A stretch of 64,000 nucleotides of DNA from Fasciola hepatica (GCA_948099385.1 CANUEZ040000116.1:12401001-12465000), one strand, 5' to 3'. Counted from the first letter of the stretch, positions 1 to 11,946 are shown. The notes: a model not told the origin generated them from the sequence alone. Numbers and translations: made by a program.

Positions 1-690
1 CATTCTCTCGTTCAGTGATCAACCGGCTTCCGCGTTTGTGTCTGTTTAATCAGATTCTCTTATCGGGTTGCTCATGACCACCACTATTTTACTTGCAGTC
101 TCCAGTGTCGTTTAATATTCGTGCTTTCGTAATCATGGTTCACACCCGCGGTTGTTTGTTCAATGATCCTCTGTGTTGTTCGTTTGGCCAGGGCCAAGTT
201 CGCTCTCTTTCTCAGCACCCCACCCTCCTTGTGCCCCACGGCATGAGCCCCGGTTCCACGCTATCAAAGACCCCTCGTCGTGATTGGTCATTCTCTTATT
301 GTCCGACTTTGCTCTCGATCCTTCCTGTGTGAGCTTGCCATCCCATTTGACCGGTGATCTGGTCTCCACTAACCCATCTGTACATTGCGGCCGAACGGCC
401 CATAAACTGAGGTATATATTCACTAGCGTTTGACTGGTATTTCATCACAGTAAAAGTAAATTATCGACTCGCCCAGTATAACTTTGGGTTCCGGTTTCGT
501 GTTCTACAAGTCACTCAATCAAGGGACAGCGGTTCAGTCCGTAATATCCCTCGGGGAACGATGTTCATGGCATAAGTTTAAACGTGGGTACTTGCAAAAC
601 TTTTCCCATTCGACTTCATCGGTTCATGCTGAGCTTTACGAGAAGTGGAAGAAGAATCGATTTGGCAACAACAGCTTTTTGCTTAATAAT
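1..690. other. Unclassified segment ending in an AAT tract
   Basis: I recognise no gene here. A splice-acceptor-like site (pyrimidine run then TTGCAG) lies near 98 and is followed by about 78 open codons with no recognisable motif. The segment runs directly into an AAT microsatellite, as the 3' ends of many non-LTR retroelements do, so part of it may be the 3' end of an unidentified plus-strand retroelement. No reverse transcriptase motif is visible. Confidence 0.3.
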
Positions 691-698
691 AAAGACAG

Positions 699-699
699 A

Positions 700-740
<41 letters not shown>

Positions 741-750
741 TAATAATAAT
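699..750. repeat. (AAT)n microsatellite
   Basis: Nearly perfect AAT repeats with one GAT interruption, preceded by TAATAAAGACAG. Translation gives asparagine, isoleucine or leucine runs that should not be read as protein. The CR1-like element at 48.4 kb ends in a similar A/T trinucleotide-rich tail. Confidence 0.95.
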
Positions 751-984
751 AGTGGTTTCACTTTCTCTTCTGCGAAATACAGGACTTTATAACAGTTCAG
801 GAAATATTTCTTGGTAAATCGGAGGCTGACCAAAGGGAACTAACCAAAGGCGTCGGAATCTGAACCCAGAGCATGCCATTTTAAGGATCATCATGGTGAC
901 AGTTCCACTCCTGCCGGCCACAATAAGAATGTCTTTCTCGTTTGATTGACTGTCCTTTTGGACTCCACGTTTCACGCGCAAACC

Positions 985-1141
985 TTAGGTCATCCGACCA
1001 ACCTGCACTCGGAAGCACCAGACACGAGTTTCGCTCTTGTTAGAGCTCATCAGTGGTGCATATCCCCCGCCACACCCAGGGTTTGAACCCGGGCCCTCCC
1101 ATCTCGAAAGCTTGTGTGTTACCACTGCGCCACAGACCTTA
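985..1141 (-). repeat. tRNA-headed SINE with hammerhead ribozyme
   Basis: Read on the minus strand, a tRNA-like head comes first. Its A-box-like stretch is TGGCGCAGTGGTAAC and its B box is GGTTCAAACCC. A GTGTGGCGGGGG linker and then a hammerhead ribozyme follow. This order is the architecture of the schistosome Sm-alpha SINEs. The head is not a functional tRNA gene because no acceptor stem closes around it. The copy is unusually well preserved in the ribozyme part and belongs to a lineage that differs in sequence from the other SINE copies in the window. Confidence 0.75.
1011..1060 (-). ncRNA. Hammerhead ribozyme, type I, intact core
   Basis: On the minus strand the elements are, in order: stem I 5' strand GCACCA; conserved core CTGATGA; stem II GCTC and GAGC around the loop TAACAA; conserved GAAA; a minimal stem III in which AC pairs with GT around TCGT; cleavage triplet GTC; and stem I 3' strand TGGTGC, a perfect six-base complement of GCACCA. 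Every nucleotide known to be required for hammerhead cleavage is present. Predicted cleavage falls between plus-strand positions 1021 and 1020. The very short stem III is typical of metazoan retroelement hammerheads, which cleave best as dimers. Activity is inferred from sequence only. Confidence 0.85.
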
Positions 1142-1788
1142 ATGCTAATGCTGAAGTTCCAATTGTTTTCTTAAAATAAACAGTTCCGGCGGAGACAGAA
1201 TTACTTCTGCATTCACTATTTGTCGACTCATTGTTTTGCTGAGCATTAACATCAGTGAACATGCACTCTTTAGCTCCTTCAGGAGTATGCTGTTCGTCCT
1301 ATTGAAAGAGGGTTGTCCAGTAATTAAAATCAGAACCGTTGCTTCGTATCACTGGGCTAGTTCTTGCGCATCACTGGAACGTTCGCTTGCTTGTTCGCAC
1401 CCGATATGCCCTACCGCGTTGGTTCATCTGGTATAGCTACTGCCCAGTCGTTTGAATGTCTTCCTGCTCGTGGTCTGGATTTTTCGGATGTGAGAAAATG
1501 CCGGTAAATATTCCGGTATCTATATGTCAAGTATCAACCGCTGAAAAATACTTGAATTTAAGCGTCAAGTACATTCGCGTCTGCGAATAATCACTTTCTT
1601 TTGATCAGTCCCTCTTTTGACAGGAATAATACTACGGTAGATTGCAAGCCTTCATTGTGCTTAGGCCCCTACAGACAAGTGGTTGAGCGTAGAAGTCGCT
1701 CGCTGTGTCGGAATCGCTCTGCTAAAATTGGAAGATAGTGGCGGAAGCGTATTATATTAAGTAGTGTATAGCGTGCACAAACCCTTGA
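1142..1788. other. Non-coding stretch
   Basis: No gene or repeat is recognised. A 66-codon open frame on the plus strand has no recognisable motif and no splice context, and is treated as chance. Confidence 0.5.
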
Positions 1789-1935
1789 TAGCCAGCCCGA
1801 ACAGCCTGGTGGTTAGGTGCATCTCTCACAAACGTTCACACCCGGGTAGATGTGCACTGAGGTTCTGATGACTTCCAGAAAAGATGAAGCAACTGTACAG
1901 TGCTTTCATGATTTTTGGTGGTGAGCTGAACATCC
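1789..1935 (+). repeat. SINE-A copy with degenerate hammerhead
   Basis: The head starts with AGCCTGGTGGTTAGGTG, the A-box-like sequence shared by this family. The B box is decayed. The body retains GTGCACTG, CTGATGA, a possible stem II CTTC and GAAG, then ACTGTACAGTGC. The family tail (TTTTTGGTGGTGAG) follows. The GAAA motif is lost, so cleavage is unlikely. Confidence 0.6.
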
Positions 1936-2964
1936 AACCTGCATGATGAATCATGTCATGTTTCACTATTTTGAAATTATGATCCATGTGCAAGCGAAAC
2001 ATCTCACTTATGAATATTCTTTATTCAAGTGCTCATGGATTTCCATGTACACCACCGAGCATTCGTTTCAACGCAGTAGGGAGCATTCTCCAGGATAACT
2101 GAGTCATGTGAAGAAAGGTGCAGTCACTGGTTCTGTCCTGGTTGTTTTTCTGAGTAGTGATCATAGGACCGATACAGATTAGACGCCTCTTATTGTTTAT
2201 CGTTACCTAGCCCGATCAGTCAGACAGATCGATCCAGTACCTTGGGTGCGCCGAAGATAATAAGTGTTCGTAAAGTGATTAGATGCGTAGGATTAAGGCT
2301 CAGTTCGTCATTGAAAATCTCGGGTTGTCACCAGCTAAAGCCCGTGTCAGCCGGGCGCTATATCGTATGATGTTGACATGAAACCTTCTGATCCTAGCCA
2401 GGCCAGTTGATCATATGGTAACTTGAGCGGCTCATAGTCGTGCGCTCTAGGCTTCACAAGCCGTTTGGGGCTAAGTAAATAAGCACTTCGTGGAATTAAT
2501 AACACGCAAGGTCAAGCAGCGGTTCAGTGGCTGCATCAATTTTATTGACAGATTTAGTGTTGATAATACCACTCTAAGAAGCATTTCATGAGCCCTTAAA
2601 ATCATGTACTGCTTTAACCTATTATAATAATATTCCAGTTTATGCATACAGAATCCACTGATGAAATGGGAACCAATTTAAATGCTCACCACCCCAACAG
2701 ACTGGGAACCCCACTTTTCACAACCTTTGTAACACTGTAAAGATGCCCCTCAATCCAGCCAAAGAATGATCAGTAGCACTACTGTACAATCTTTCTGGTC
2801 CGTAAGAGCATGACCGTGAACCAGTGAAAGAAAAAAAATAGTTTGCTATCTTGCATCCGTAATGTTTATTGGGCCGTGTGATATTCAAGCAGATTTTGGA
2901 TTTCAATAAATGTTGTAGGATAATTGTTGTATGTGCAGTATGACTCAACATGCAGTGTCAATAC
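1936..2964. other. Non-coding stretch
   Basis: Nothing supported as a gene. Possible 77-codon frames here have no motif. No repeat family recognised. Confidence 0.45.
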
Positions 2965-3160
2965 ACAACCCCCTACCGAATGCCTTGGAATCCCTGTGTA
3001 CAGTAGCTTGACTTGTTTGCTTATTAGAAATCATGAACGGTTGTCTACGTCCGCCGAGCCCAAAATGGGACTCGAACCCGGGATGAATGAGTGTGAGCTG
3101 AACATCTTACCATCAGACTCTTGCAGGTGGCTCTCAGGTTACTGGATACGTTGGTCTACC
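2965..3160 (-). repeat. SINE-A copy, minus strand
   Basis: On the minus strand the head reads CTGATGGTAAGATG with B box GGTTCGAGTCCC, then a linker. The degenerate ribozyme body follows: TTCATGATTTCTAATAAG, then CTACTGTACACAG. The body resembles the copies near 24.4 and 37.0 kb. The core is mutated, so this is a fossil. Confidence 0.6.
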
Positions 3161-3477
3161 TGAGTATTTTTAAATCCACGCAGCTGCAGCGTGTGCTGAC
3201 ACCGAATCAACAGAAGGCTACACTTAAAAAACTATAACAATTTTGGATTTACATTATTATATGACAGAAGAACTTTGTTGAGTAAATGCAAGACTTGTGT
3301 ACCAGATTTTTCAGACAGTTCAAAACCATTTATGTTGTCACAATGCATTTTCTTAGGATGGAAGAACAATGAATACAAAAATATGAAGATAAGACAGCCT
3401 TAACTTACAATGAACTTGAGACGAATCTGACCACTACTCGCATTTCGTGTAAATAAATGTGAGGCTGAACGCAATGT

Positions 3478-3792
3478 CTACCTACGACAAAGCTCGTCGA
3501 GGTTGAATAAGAAGTACTGCGCCCACCTCGACACATGAAAATGATGGATGGTCGAATGTCGGTGGTCAATTGACTGAGTGCGTGATTGAACAAATAAATG
3601 TATCTCCTCGGCTGTGTATTTTGCTGCTGACTCATCTATGTACCTCAAGGAGACCGATGAGAGGGGGTCGGAGACCTGCATGAACATATCCTCTCGCCGT
3701 TCGATATATTTGGCCGAATAAAACCGATTCATGAGGGAAACCACGTGATCTTGCGATCCTGACTTCATTCGTAACTTAGCCTCATAACGCAT
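3478..3792 (-). CDS. Unassigned 104-codon open frame
   Basis: Open frame on the minus strand with a charged, protein-like composition (for example a KYIERREDMFMQ stretch) ending in LDELCRR and a stop. A GAG followed by GTGGGC in the frame could serve as a splice donor, so it might be an internal exon. No domain is recognised, and an open frame of this length is within chance expectation for 64 kb. Confidence 0.2.
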   Translation of the reverse strand: MRYEAKLRMKSGSQDHVVSLMNRFYSAKYIERREDMFMQVSDPLSSVSLRYIDESAAKYTAEEIHLFVQSRTQSIDHRHSTIHHFHVSRWAQYFLFNLDELCRR

Positions 3793-3900
3793 AAGAAAAG
3801 ATACACTTTTTGACTGATAACGTCAGTCTGGTAAAATAGTCTCAAACATGTCTAGCAGCTGTTAACAAAACAGGAGTGTTCCAGATTTTTCTTTTTTCAG

Positions 3901-6900
3901 GCTCAGTCCGAGCATCAGATTTGCTTACTGAAAGTTATGACGATGCACGATGGAGATATTCTGAGGGAGAGACAACGACGGGAAAATAATGTTAACTTTC
4001 ATTGTCGATCTTTCTCACTGTGCATCTTTTACAGTTTTTGTTGTTGTTGCTGTCTTTAACCTACAGGCCTTCGTTTATGGACACGGGAGTTCATCGCGCA
4101 CACCAAAAAGCAATCCCGATCACGGATTCAATTATGAGTCGTATTTTTCAACCGGCTGTGCAGTTTGTCGCCTGGTTAACAGCCAGAAAATAAAAAAAAA
4201 GCTTTAACGCGGCTGTTACCAACACTAGACACGTGTTAATTTTCTTAAACAGCGTCCATGTATGCATATAGGCTGCTACAAAGCAAACGGTAAGCCAATA
4301 TGCGCTAAACAAGTTCAGACCAACGTAGGTTAGAGGGTGACTGCTGATAAGGAGTAAATGATGACAGAAAGCATCATAACTCCCTCAGTATTCTCAGCAA
4401 ACAAGGCTGATCGCTCGGTTACATCGATATTCCAGTGAGGAAAGCCACCAAACATCCAGGTGAAGAGTTTAGGAAACACTGCACATTACGGCATCATACA
4501 CACCTCGCCTCGAAGAGATATGGTCGTTGTAGCGGCTCCGTATCACGCAATCTGACGTAATTTGTCTGGTATTCGATATTCCAGGTAGCTTTTCTTCTTC
4601 AAAGCTGTCTTAGGCTACAGCAAGCTACCGGAAATATCATAACTGATTTCCCAGATGATCGAAGCTGTGTAATTCTGTGGGTCTTACCGAAACACCTTGA
4701 ACTTCGGGGAATCAAAGTACGTAATGTACCTGGATGCTCCGATTGTCTACCTGTTGAGAGCAAGCTGCGTGCAAGGAATTATCAATATTAGGAGGACCAG
4801 CGTGAGACCAGGATAACTATAGGGCCAATTTCCGAATCTCCACTACTGAAACCATTCTGATTGTAGAACCAGGTTCATATTACTGATTACAATATTCCCC
4901 TCTGAAATGGTCATTGGTGATTTCGTTTTTCATCCAATTTACCCAACTGACGTGGTGGCACGCGATTCTGACAAGGTCGACCGCATCACAAAGACTGAAG
5001 TTTAGTGAATAGTTCCGGGGCTTTAGCGAGAACCAATTAAACGAAAACGAACATACTCATTTACGGTAACTTTATCATCCGGCTAATATAGTGACATAAA
5101 TGGAAGGAATGTAAGTATTTGCATATTATTTAAGATATCAAAATTATAATGGTGATTAACTATTCAACAACGAAAATGCAGATTATCCAACCCTAAAGTG
5201 ATATTCTAGTCATTAGTTCGATATATGTAAATGCATTAGACCAGGAATAGATCAAATCGAAAACGAACCATGAAATTTTGCCTTTCTCTAATCGAAAAAT
5301 TGAGTCTACAGACTCCCCTTTTTGAGCTGTATTCGAAAGATGCTATTCTACAGCGTACGTCACCGTTATCCGAGCCCATCTGTTCGACGCTTTGTGTAGA
5401 GAGACTGTGTGTTCTATTGGTAAAATTATCTTCACTGAACCGGGCTCCTGATCGTAAACAACAAATACGATCTCGCAAAGGGCAGTCCTTGTTTAAATAG
5501 TCCAGTAAAAAGATCATAGATTTCAAAATAGAAAATAAAACAAAAGAAAATGACTCCCGAGTCATAACGAAAATCAGGTGGTTATTGCTCTTCAGGGTCA
5601 ATGATTTGACTGCGTATTTACGGAAGAAATCATTGTGCAGCTTCAGCTTTCAAACCACTTTTGGCAGACAAGAATTTCTGGAAATGTTTTGGACCTTCCT
5701 TTCAGCTTTGGTCACCTAGAGGTGATTTGGTTTGACTCAAAATACCGCTTATTACTCACAAGTGAACATGCTATGTAATCTCATCGTTTACATTTTGATG
5801 TGAGCAGTATCTACGAGTGGGTGAACAAAGGATCTCAGAAGCAAACGACCGGTTTCTTGGTGATTTCCGCTCATCAATCATGCATATCCGGTACTCCTCT
5901 GTCCATCCATTTATTCAGGCGCTTGTACTCTCCATAGATGTATCTTCGCAATATCTAATTTTTGTGTCAGGAGTGTGAGTGGAGGCTCCACTTTGATGAC
6001 AGTTCTATGTGGACTAGACGCTGTAAGTTTTCCAGTAGACGAGGACTCTCAGGGTCAAATGGTATTCATACACTCAAGCGTTCTTTTATTTCTTTCGATT
6101 GGTAGTTTTAGGAAATTGTCCGTAAGAGCACGGCAAACCGTACCAGTTTAGTTTATCCGTGCTGATACTTCATCATTATACATCCTACGAAAGCTTTGCA
6201 CGGTTGCGCTATTTTCGTTGAGGATGATCCATATGTACACCGGGAGATTGAGCTGTTCATCTTGTGAAGAAGTGTAATTTTGCATTCGAATATCCTGTTT
6301 GGATTCAGTGAACTTCCACTGCTAGGGACTACTAACAAACGCCGACTGAAAAATCTGTATAACTTTTTCATATAAAATGATGATGAAATGATCCTTTTTT
6401 CTATGAAGTTAAACATATTGCTGAATTTGTTCTAGTTTTGTCATACTATCGCCCAGTGGAAGATGAAAAATCTACAAGATATTCTTGAAATTTCACCTAT
6501 TCTTTCTGCTCACCGTCGCGTTGGTGCTATTGTGAATGATAACGAACTTTCTGCCTCCATGCATTCAGTTATACACCTAGTGTTCCCACATGGATTACCG
6601 CGTTTGCTCTATGCTTCGTGTGGTATATACGCTGATGTTACTGGCAAAATCTTCGAATTCATACATCATCTTCCGTGCATCGGAAAACCCCGTAATCACT
6701 TCATTCAACGTGAAACATGATTAAAACTTTCATTGAAACAAAGTGATTGACCAACCAGATCGCCTTTTTCCGTATTCTGGTTGAAGTTGTCCAATATCCC
6801 CCATCAGTTTTTCTCATAAACATTTGTTTTCCCGCTTCAGAGCTGAAGGCTCCTTTACGCTTGCTTTTCGTGCTACGGTTCTCGCAAATTCCTTATATGC

Positions 6901-8679
6901 TGTGACAAAAAACATTCTACACTTACCGATGTAGTTCGCTCTTGTTTGTTAGTGTGTGTGTGTGTGTGTGTGTATATTACAGCTGCTCTGTAACTGAGGT
7001 ATATTCTTCCCAGGACACATGTAGCGTCTGCTTGACCTGATCTGAGCCTCATCCGCTCCTCAGTTCACCACGAAACTCACAGTATTTCATGGTCAAGCCG
7101 GTTAACTTTTAGTGGTCAAGATCTGGCTGCGCAAGTTCGATCCTGTCAGATGAACCTGAACAAACCAGACAGAAGATAAACTCTATCTCTCAAATTTCAC
7201 GTTCGTGTCCGATCAAAGTATACGATAGTATCCCTATAGAAGTGACTTACTACTGGCTACCCAACTGCTCAGCATTTGTTTGCTCTTTGCGGATAGTGCG
7301 GGGTTGATAAAGGGGAGTGTTCGCCAGTAGATATTCTCACTGAAGGACCAAATGCCCCATCGCCTTTCTTATTTTGATAAACATTCCAAGAACTGAAATG
7401 AGCGCATTCATATTTCAGGTAAGTATCTCCTTCCTCTGTAAATATGAGACTGTATCCACGGAAAAAGACCGGTGATTTTATCGAATTGTCCAATAATCCA
7501 TTTTGGAATCACCTGAAAACTGGCTGTTTATTGCTAATAAAAATTCGGCATCACAGTTCTTATTCACTTAGTTGAATCATTTCAAAATAACGACTTCCCC
7601 TCGTGACTGAAAACTGGGAGGGGTGACGGGTTGTTTGAACGATAATAAAGGTGGATTTTTACAGATTTTAGGAGTATGGCTCCACATTCTTCCATAACGT
7701 CAAGTAGGTCACTCTTCTCAATGGTGGTGGCGTTCAGAAGAGTAATTACGAAGAGGTGAGAACTATTCAGAATGGTCGTACTTGTCACTAGATTACATCA
7801 ACTTCCCGGTATCCAATATATATTGAGGATGTTTACAGAACCCATTTTCCAAAAAACTCCAATGGACACGGAAGAACAAATCGCACGCTTATTGGTTGCT
7901 CGTGTAATTTTCGGTCAAGCGAAGACCACGTGAGTTTGTTTTGTTATTACTATGAATTAACTCATGAAGGTAATAATAATAGGAATAAAATAATTGGTTT
8001 TAGTAATAATATTACTAAAATAACTTGTTCGGATGACGTTTTTCATAATGATGAAGATGATACCAGCTCGGATGATGAACGTTATTTACACCATAAATAA
8101 CAGTATAAATCTTTTCATTGCATTCCATTGAAACGAACTACCAAAACTGTCTTATACTTTTCTCCAAATTATCTTCACTGGTACACCGAAATAACATTGT
8201 ATTCCTAGTCAACCAGCTTTATATTCTCTTTAGAACTGGAGATCAGTGCTGTGTTTCTCGTTGTTTGTCTACTACTTAAATGTGATATCTATGACGTAAA
8301 CTATTTCTAGGACCGCTACATGCGGGTTATTTTCGTTTTTGGATGTTTGTACGAAGGTGAAACTTAGTGTGAACATTCTTTTAGAACTCTAAACGTAAAA
8401 CCGTGTTTACCGCCGTCTGCAAACATTTTTTGACAGCTGATCTCCAGAGACGCTCACTTTCTGATCGAGCTAGCGACATCTTCAACTCCTTCGCAAAGTA
8501 TGCACAGTTCTGTTTCATATGCTGGCTCAGCTCTCTTCCCCTAGCAATAAAGTATCCGAAGGGAAGTCAAAAACTGCCGTGCCGATGAAAAAGGAAACTG
8601 TCACCTTGCTCCAAATGAAACACAGAATAGAGGAAAATAACCCATTCTTCATCTGGTTTGGAAAGGATGCTGACAAAAG
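3901..8679 (+). CDS. Possible multi-exon gene, unknown product
   Basis: Seven short open segments lie in order on the plus strand, each bounded by acceptor- and donor-like sites: 3901-3990, 4067-4174, 4621-4716, 5312-5419, 6457-6622, 7839-7929 and 8545-8679. Their phases agree throughout (four 0-0 exons of 90, 108, 96 and 108 bases, then 0-1, 1-2, 2-2), giving about 264 residues. The best splice sites are the TTTTTTCAG acceptor before 3901, the GTTGCTGTC...CTACAG acceptor before 4067, the GTGAGT donor after 7929 and the CCCCTAG acceptor before 8545. The first two donors (GTTAAC) are poor. A fragment such as EEQIARLLVARVIFGQ suggests an amphipathic helix. I recognise no family. Agreement of phases is suggestive, but I chose the sites by eye, so chance remains likely. 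Confidence 0.25.
6952..6974. repeat. (GT)n microsatellite
   Basis: About eleven GT repeats, within the second-last intron of the tentative plus-strand gene model. Confidence 0.9.
7095..7165 (+). repeat. tRNA-like SINE head remnant
   Basis: Contains TTAGTGGTCAAG followed by AAGTTCGATCC, resembling A and B boxes of a pol III promoter, with no ribozyme body recognised. Decayed. Confidence 0.35.
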
Positions 8680-8928
8680 GTATACACTATACGTATGATG
8701 TTCCACGGCTACCAGTTGATTGACACGGCTGCTGATCATTATTTACGGTCACTCGATAGATGACGTGCACAAATCCTAGAAAGCACAAACGGAGTCGCCT
8801 CGAATGGCGAACAAAAGCTCTCACAATAGTTTGCGTGCGCCTAAACATTGAAAGAACTCTTTCGTGTAGAATGGGTTTTTTGCTTCCATTGTTGTGCCTT
8901 GCGCGGTGCCTGACCGTATGTGCACGTT

Positions 8929-8960
8929 TATGTGCGTGTGTGCGTGTATGTGCATGTAGT
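8929..8960. repeat. Imperfect GT-rich tract
   Basis: Degenerate GTGTGC and GTATGT repeats. Frames across it give cysteine, valine and arginine runs that are artefacts. Confidence 0.7.
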
Positions 8961-9009
8961 GCAAAACGACAAAAAAGAGGATAAAAAAATAAAAATACTC
9001 TTTTCATTT

Positions 9010-9150
9010 TTTATCACACAACAGAGTACAACAACTCAGGAGGTCAGTGAAAGGCGGCCCAATGAGCAAGGGACCGACGGTGGTGGGAATTGAACCCAAG
9101 TCGTTACTGTCCGAACTCCACCATGATAACCCTTTGACCACCGCCAATTG
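9010..9150 (-). repeat. SINE-B copy, tRNA head with closed acceptor stem
   Basis: On the minus strand the head begins GGCGGTG and ends CACCGTC. These pair along all seven positions (one G-U) like a tRNA acceptor stem, about 70 bases apart. The B box is GGGTTCAATTCCC and the A-box-like part GGTCAAAGGGTTATC. The body ends GAGTTGTTGTACTCTGTTG and an A/T-rich tail. Two other copies lie in the window. No ribozyme is present, so this family is distinct from SINE-A. The anticodon arm pairs poorly, so this is a tRNA-derived SINE and not a tRNA gene. Confidence 0.7.
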
Positions 9151-9674
9151 GCATCTAATTTAAAAAACGGGGAAAATAACGTGTTATGTCGTTTGATTGG
9201 AAGAGAGAAAGGATATATATACTAATGCCTACATTTTGTTATCTGAAAATCTAGTAAACTGAATTTAATTGTCGGTTTTCTTGGAAAAAACTCATGTGGA
9301 GAAGCCAATATAACCACTTCAGAAAAGGAGTTTAGCCCCGGCTTTTTCGAGCACTATTCAAGTTAATGCGACAGGCATTAGTAAAGGAAAGATATACTCT
9401 TACATTAAATACATAGTAGAAAAAGTGCATTGAAAGTGCGAGTTTCCGTTTGAAACCGAAACAAAGAACAGTTGCTGAATGCGATTGAAGAAAACGAAGT
9501 ACTATACGTACGGTAGTAAAAAATCGCGATAACTTTGTGGTGGGAAAAATGATTGTGTCAGTGATTCGGCGACCCAGAAACTGGGTTGCGTAGTCGAATT
9601 AGCATTGGTCCACTTGATGCTACTAGATTTGGATTATGACGAGCTTTAAGCTGAACCAACTCTGTACAAAATAG

Positions 9675-9795
9675 CTACGAGAGTGGTTCCAAACAAGCGC
9701 GTGTGTATTTTTATCAAAATGAAACTGGGATATTTCTCCCATTTTCGACTTCATCGGCCATTTGATATTCATTGTAAATGTCACCACAACTCCAG
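9675..9795 (+). CDS. Weak exon candidate, frame ambiguous
   Basis: An acceptor-like AATAG precedes 9675. A phase-2 frame, compatible with the exon candidate that ends at 8679, stays open to a TGA at 9763-9765 and would be a terminal exon. A second frame on the same strand is also open and reaches a good donor, CCAG followed by GTGAAC, at 9795. Both cannot be right, and neither matches a family I know. Confidence 0.15.
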
Positions 9796-10509
9796 GTGAA
9801 CTTACCCTGAAGCAGGAGAGAGGCAAATTTTGACGACCGACTAAGTTTGTGGTTGTCCAGATCGGTACCACGATAGTTGGCAAGAGATAATGCAGTTGAA
9901 GGTGTGCGGTCCGAAGGTGAATATGCTAGACATATTGATGTTTAGAAGACCAGCTTCGGAATTCAATTTAGGGTAAAAAACTGCATCCAAGCTCTATGGT
10001 CTCGATATCCTCTAGGTTATTGCTGCCGGTGAATATCCTCGGTTTTCTTCCGAGTCACCGGCAGCTGTTACTATTTGGGTAAATTCAACCTTTCATTAAA
10101 ATGTGCCAAGCCGTATTTCGTAACCAAATTTTGCCGAACAGGAAAGCTATCTATATTCCAAAGGACCAAGAAACCTGGTTTACGCTGACTTCAAAAAGTA
10201 GAAGCAGGAATTACAGGAAAAGCCAATCTCGCGTGTCTGATCGGCACAGACCATAAAGTAGAAAGAGACAATATTACAAATCGTGTATCGAGTGCCCCTA
10301 ATCTCCACGAAAAAACACATCGAAACACGCTGGCCACTTCAAAGGGATTAACACCAACCATACACATCCATTTCACAGAAAGATCCTTTCAAGCCGTCTA
10401 ACTATTGTCCGAGAAATCCCGCAGAGCACATTTAGAAAACCACTTCGTGAACATGTCCAATTTTAGCGATCCTTCATCATACTAAAAAACACTAAATATA
10501 TACTGTATA

Positions 10510-10553
<44 letters not shown>

Positions 10554-11741
10554 ATACTTGAAGGATACAGACTACATAAAGGAGTGTTTGGAACCACCGT
10601 TTATCCGATGACCGGGTACGAATAGATTATTGCATGCTCAGTGTGTAAACTTGGTCGTAAATTACCAGATCCACCTAATGACTCAGAAACGAAACACGTG
10701 ACTTCCGTGACACAGTCATGTAGACCGACCTGTCGATCCAAAGAAATCACTGTCTGTCTAATCCGCATTGCTCATGGACAATTTCAACACACGCATTCTC
10801 AACAGGGTTAGCACAAACTACAAAACGGTTTATTAAAAACATCTGTTCAACCGCGAAAGAGGTCGTGTGCTTCCATGGAAATTTCGTCCTGTCACCCAGG
10901 TATAGTAGTATGCTACTTACATCAAAAATTCTGAAGAAAGCTTGATCGATCTCGGTGAATATCGAAAAAACAAATACATCTGGCTCGATGGTAGAGCATT
11001 TGTTTTCGTCCTGGAGGCTAAGCTTTGCATTTTACGAATATGGATTATGACATTCATTTTGTCTGTGTACAGTACTTTGCATTCGGTTTTAATGCAACTG
11101 AGATTCGATATCCAAGTATTATTTGTCACCCTACCCAAAACACTCACATCTTTGATTGCGTGCACAGAATTGTTTCACAAAACAAGAATGTGGTCATATT
11201 TTTGTTTTCACACTTTTTTGACCGGGGTGAAATTACCTGGACAAAATGAAGCGCTATTTTTATCGACGGTCGAACGGACTATGGCCGTCCCATTTAGCTT
11301 GCCAATCGCGGAACTTTTGATGTTCTGTTGGTCAGTTCGCAAAATACGTTTACCAGGTTTGTTCGTTTTCCAACACGATTGAAAAGCACTTCTGACCAGT
11401 TCTGATGACACTTTCCGTGTCTGGTCAACAAAATGTTTCACGCTAAACTGACACCAAAATTAGCTTTTCGATAGTCTACAGCCTATAGCTGTGTCTAATT
11501 CAGCAATTTTTGCTGCCTGTGGGCGTAAGTGCGGTAGAAAGGCCCTCAAAACCCACGGCACAGCCAAGAATTGTTAGTAACTATAGCTCTGAGATTGAGC
11601 ATGAAGAACAACGTAAGGTGCCAATAGGTCACGGGAAGTAACGAGATGGGTGACATCCATTTGGTCTCTAGCACCATTCACGACCAGTCATCGTGTTCTT
11701 TTACCGTATGTCCTATTCCGATATCTGTTTACACGGTACAG
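9796..11741. other. Non-coding stretch with (AT)n tract
   Basis: Contains an AT microsatellite at 10513-10551. A 146-codon plus-strand frame near 10.9-11.4 kb has a hydrophobic, low-quality composition and overlaps open frames on the other strand, so I do not call it a gene. Confidence 0.4.
10513..10551. repeat. (AT)n microsatellite
   Basis: Roughly nineteen AT repeats, preceded by TATATGCATATAT. Confidence 0.95.
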
Positions 11742-11946
11742 TGAAAATGTTTCAACTCAAGTGTGATGGAGCAAGCACACTGCCAGTCGAATCCATATTG
11801 TCAACAAAGCCTACCGACTTGCGAACAGGACATGTTTATGCTATCTACGGAAGCAGTCTTAAGGCTGATATGACAGGCGAAAAAAGTGTTTCGGACTGGG
11901 ATTCTGTTCATAAACGTGTTTACCGTTCGAATCTATTGTGCCATAC
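11742..11946 (+). CDS. Exon candidate, unknown product
   Basis: A GTTTACACGGTACAG acceptor precedes 67 open codons, and a GTGAGA donor follows. Phases would be 1 in and 2 out. Codon content looks coding, with few A/T-only codons and mixed third positions, and the peptide is hydrophilic and globular-looking (for example TGHVYAIYGSSLKAD). No family is recognised. It does not join the upstream exon chain without an additional exon, so it may belong to another gene. Confidence 0.25.

Noticed and set aside
484..817. Plus-strand frames with asparagine or isoleucine runs
   Set aside because: The runs come from the (AAT)n microsatellite. The flanks have no motif.
7200..7500. Exon ending at the perfect donor CAG/GTAAGT near 7420 on the plus strand
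   Set aside because: All plus-strand frames leading into it contain stops, and no fitting acceptor was found.
10942..11382. 146-codon plus-strand frame
   Set aside because: Hydrophobic, low-quality composition, overlapped by open frames on both strands, no splice context; length is expected by chance.
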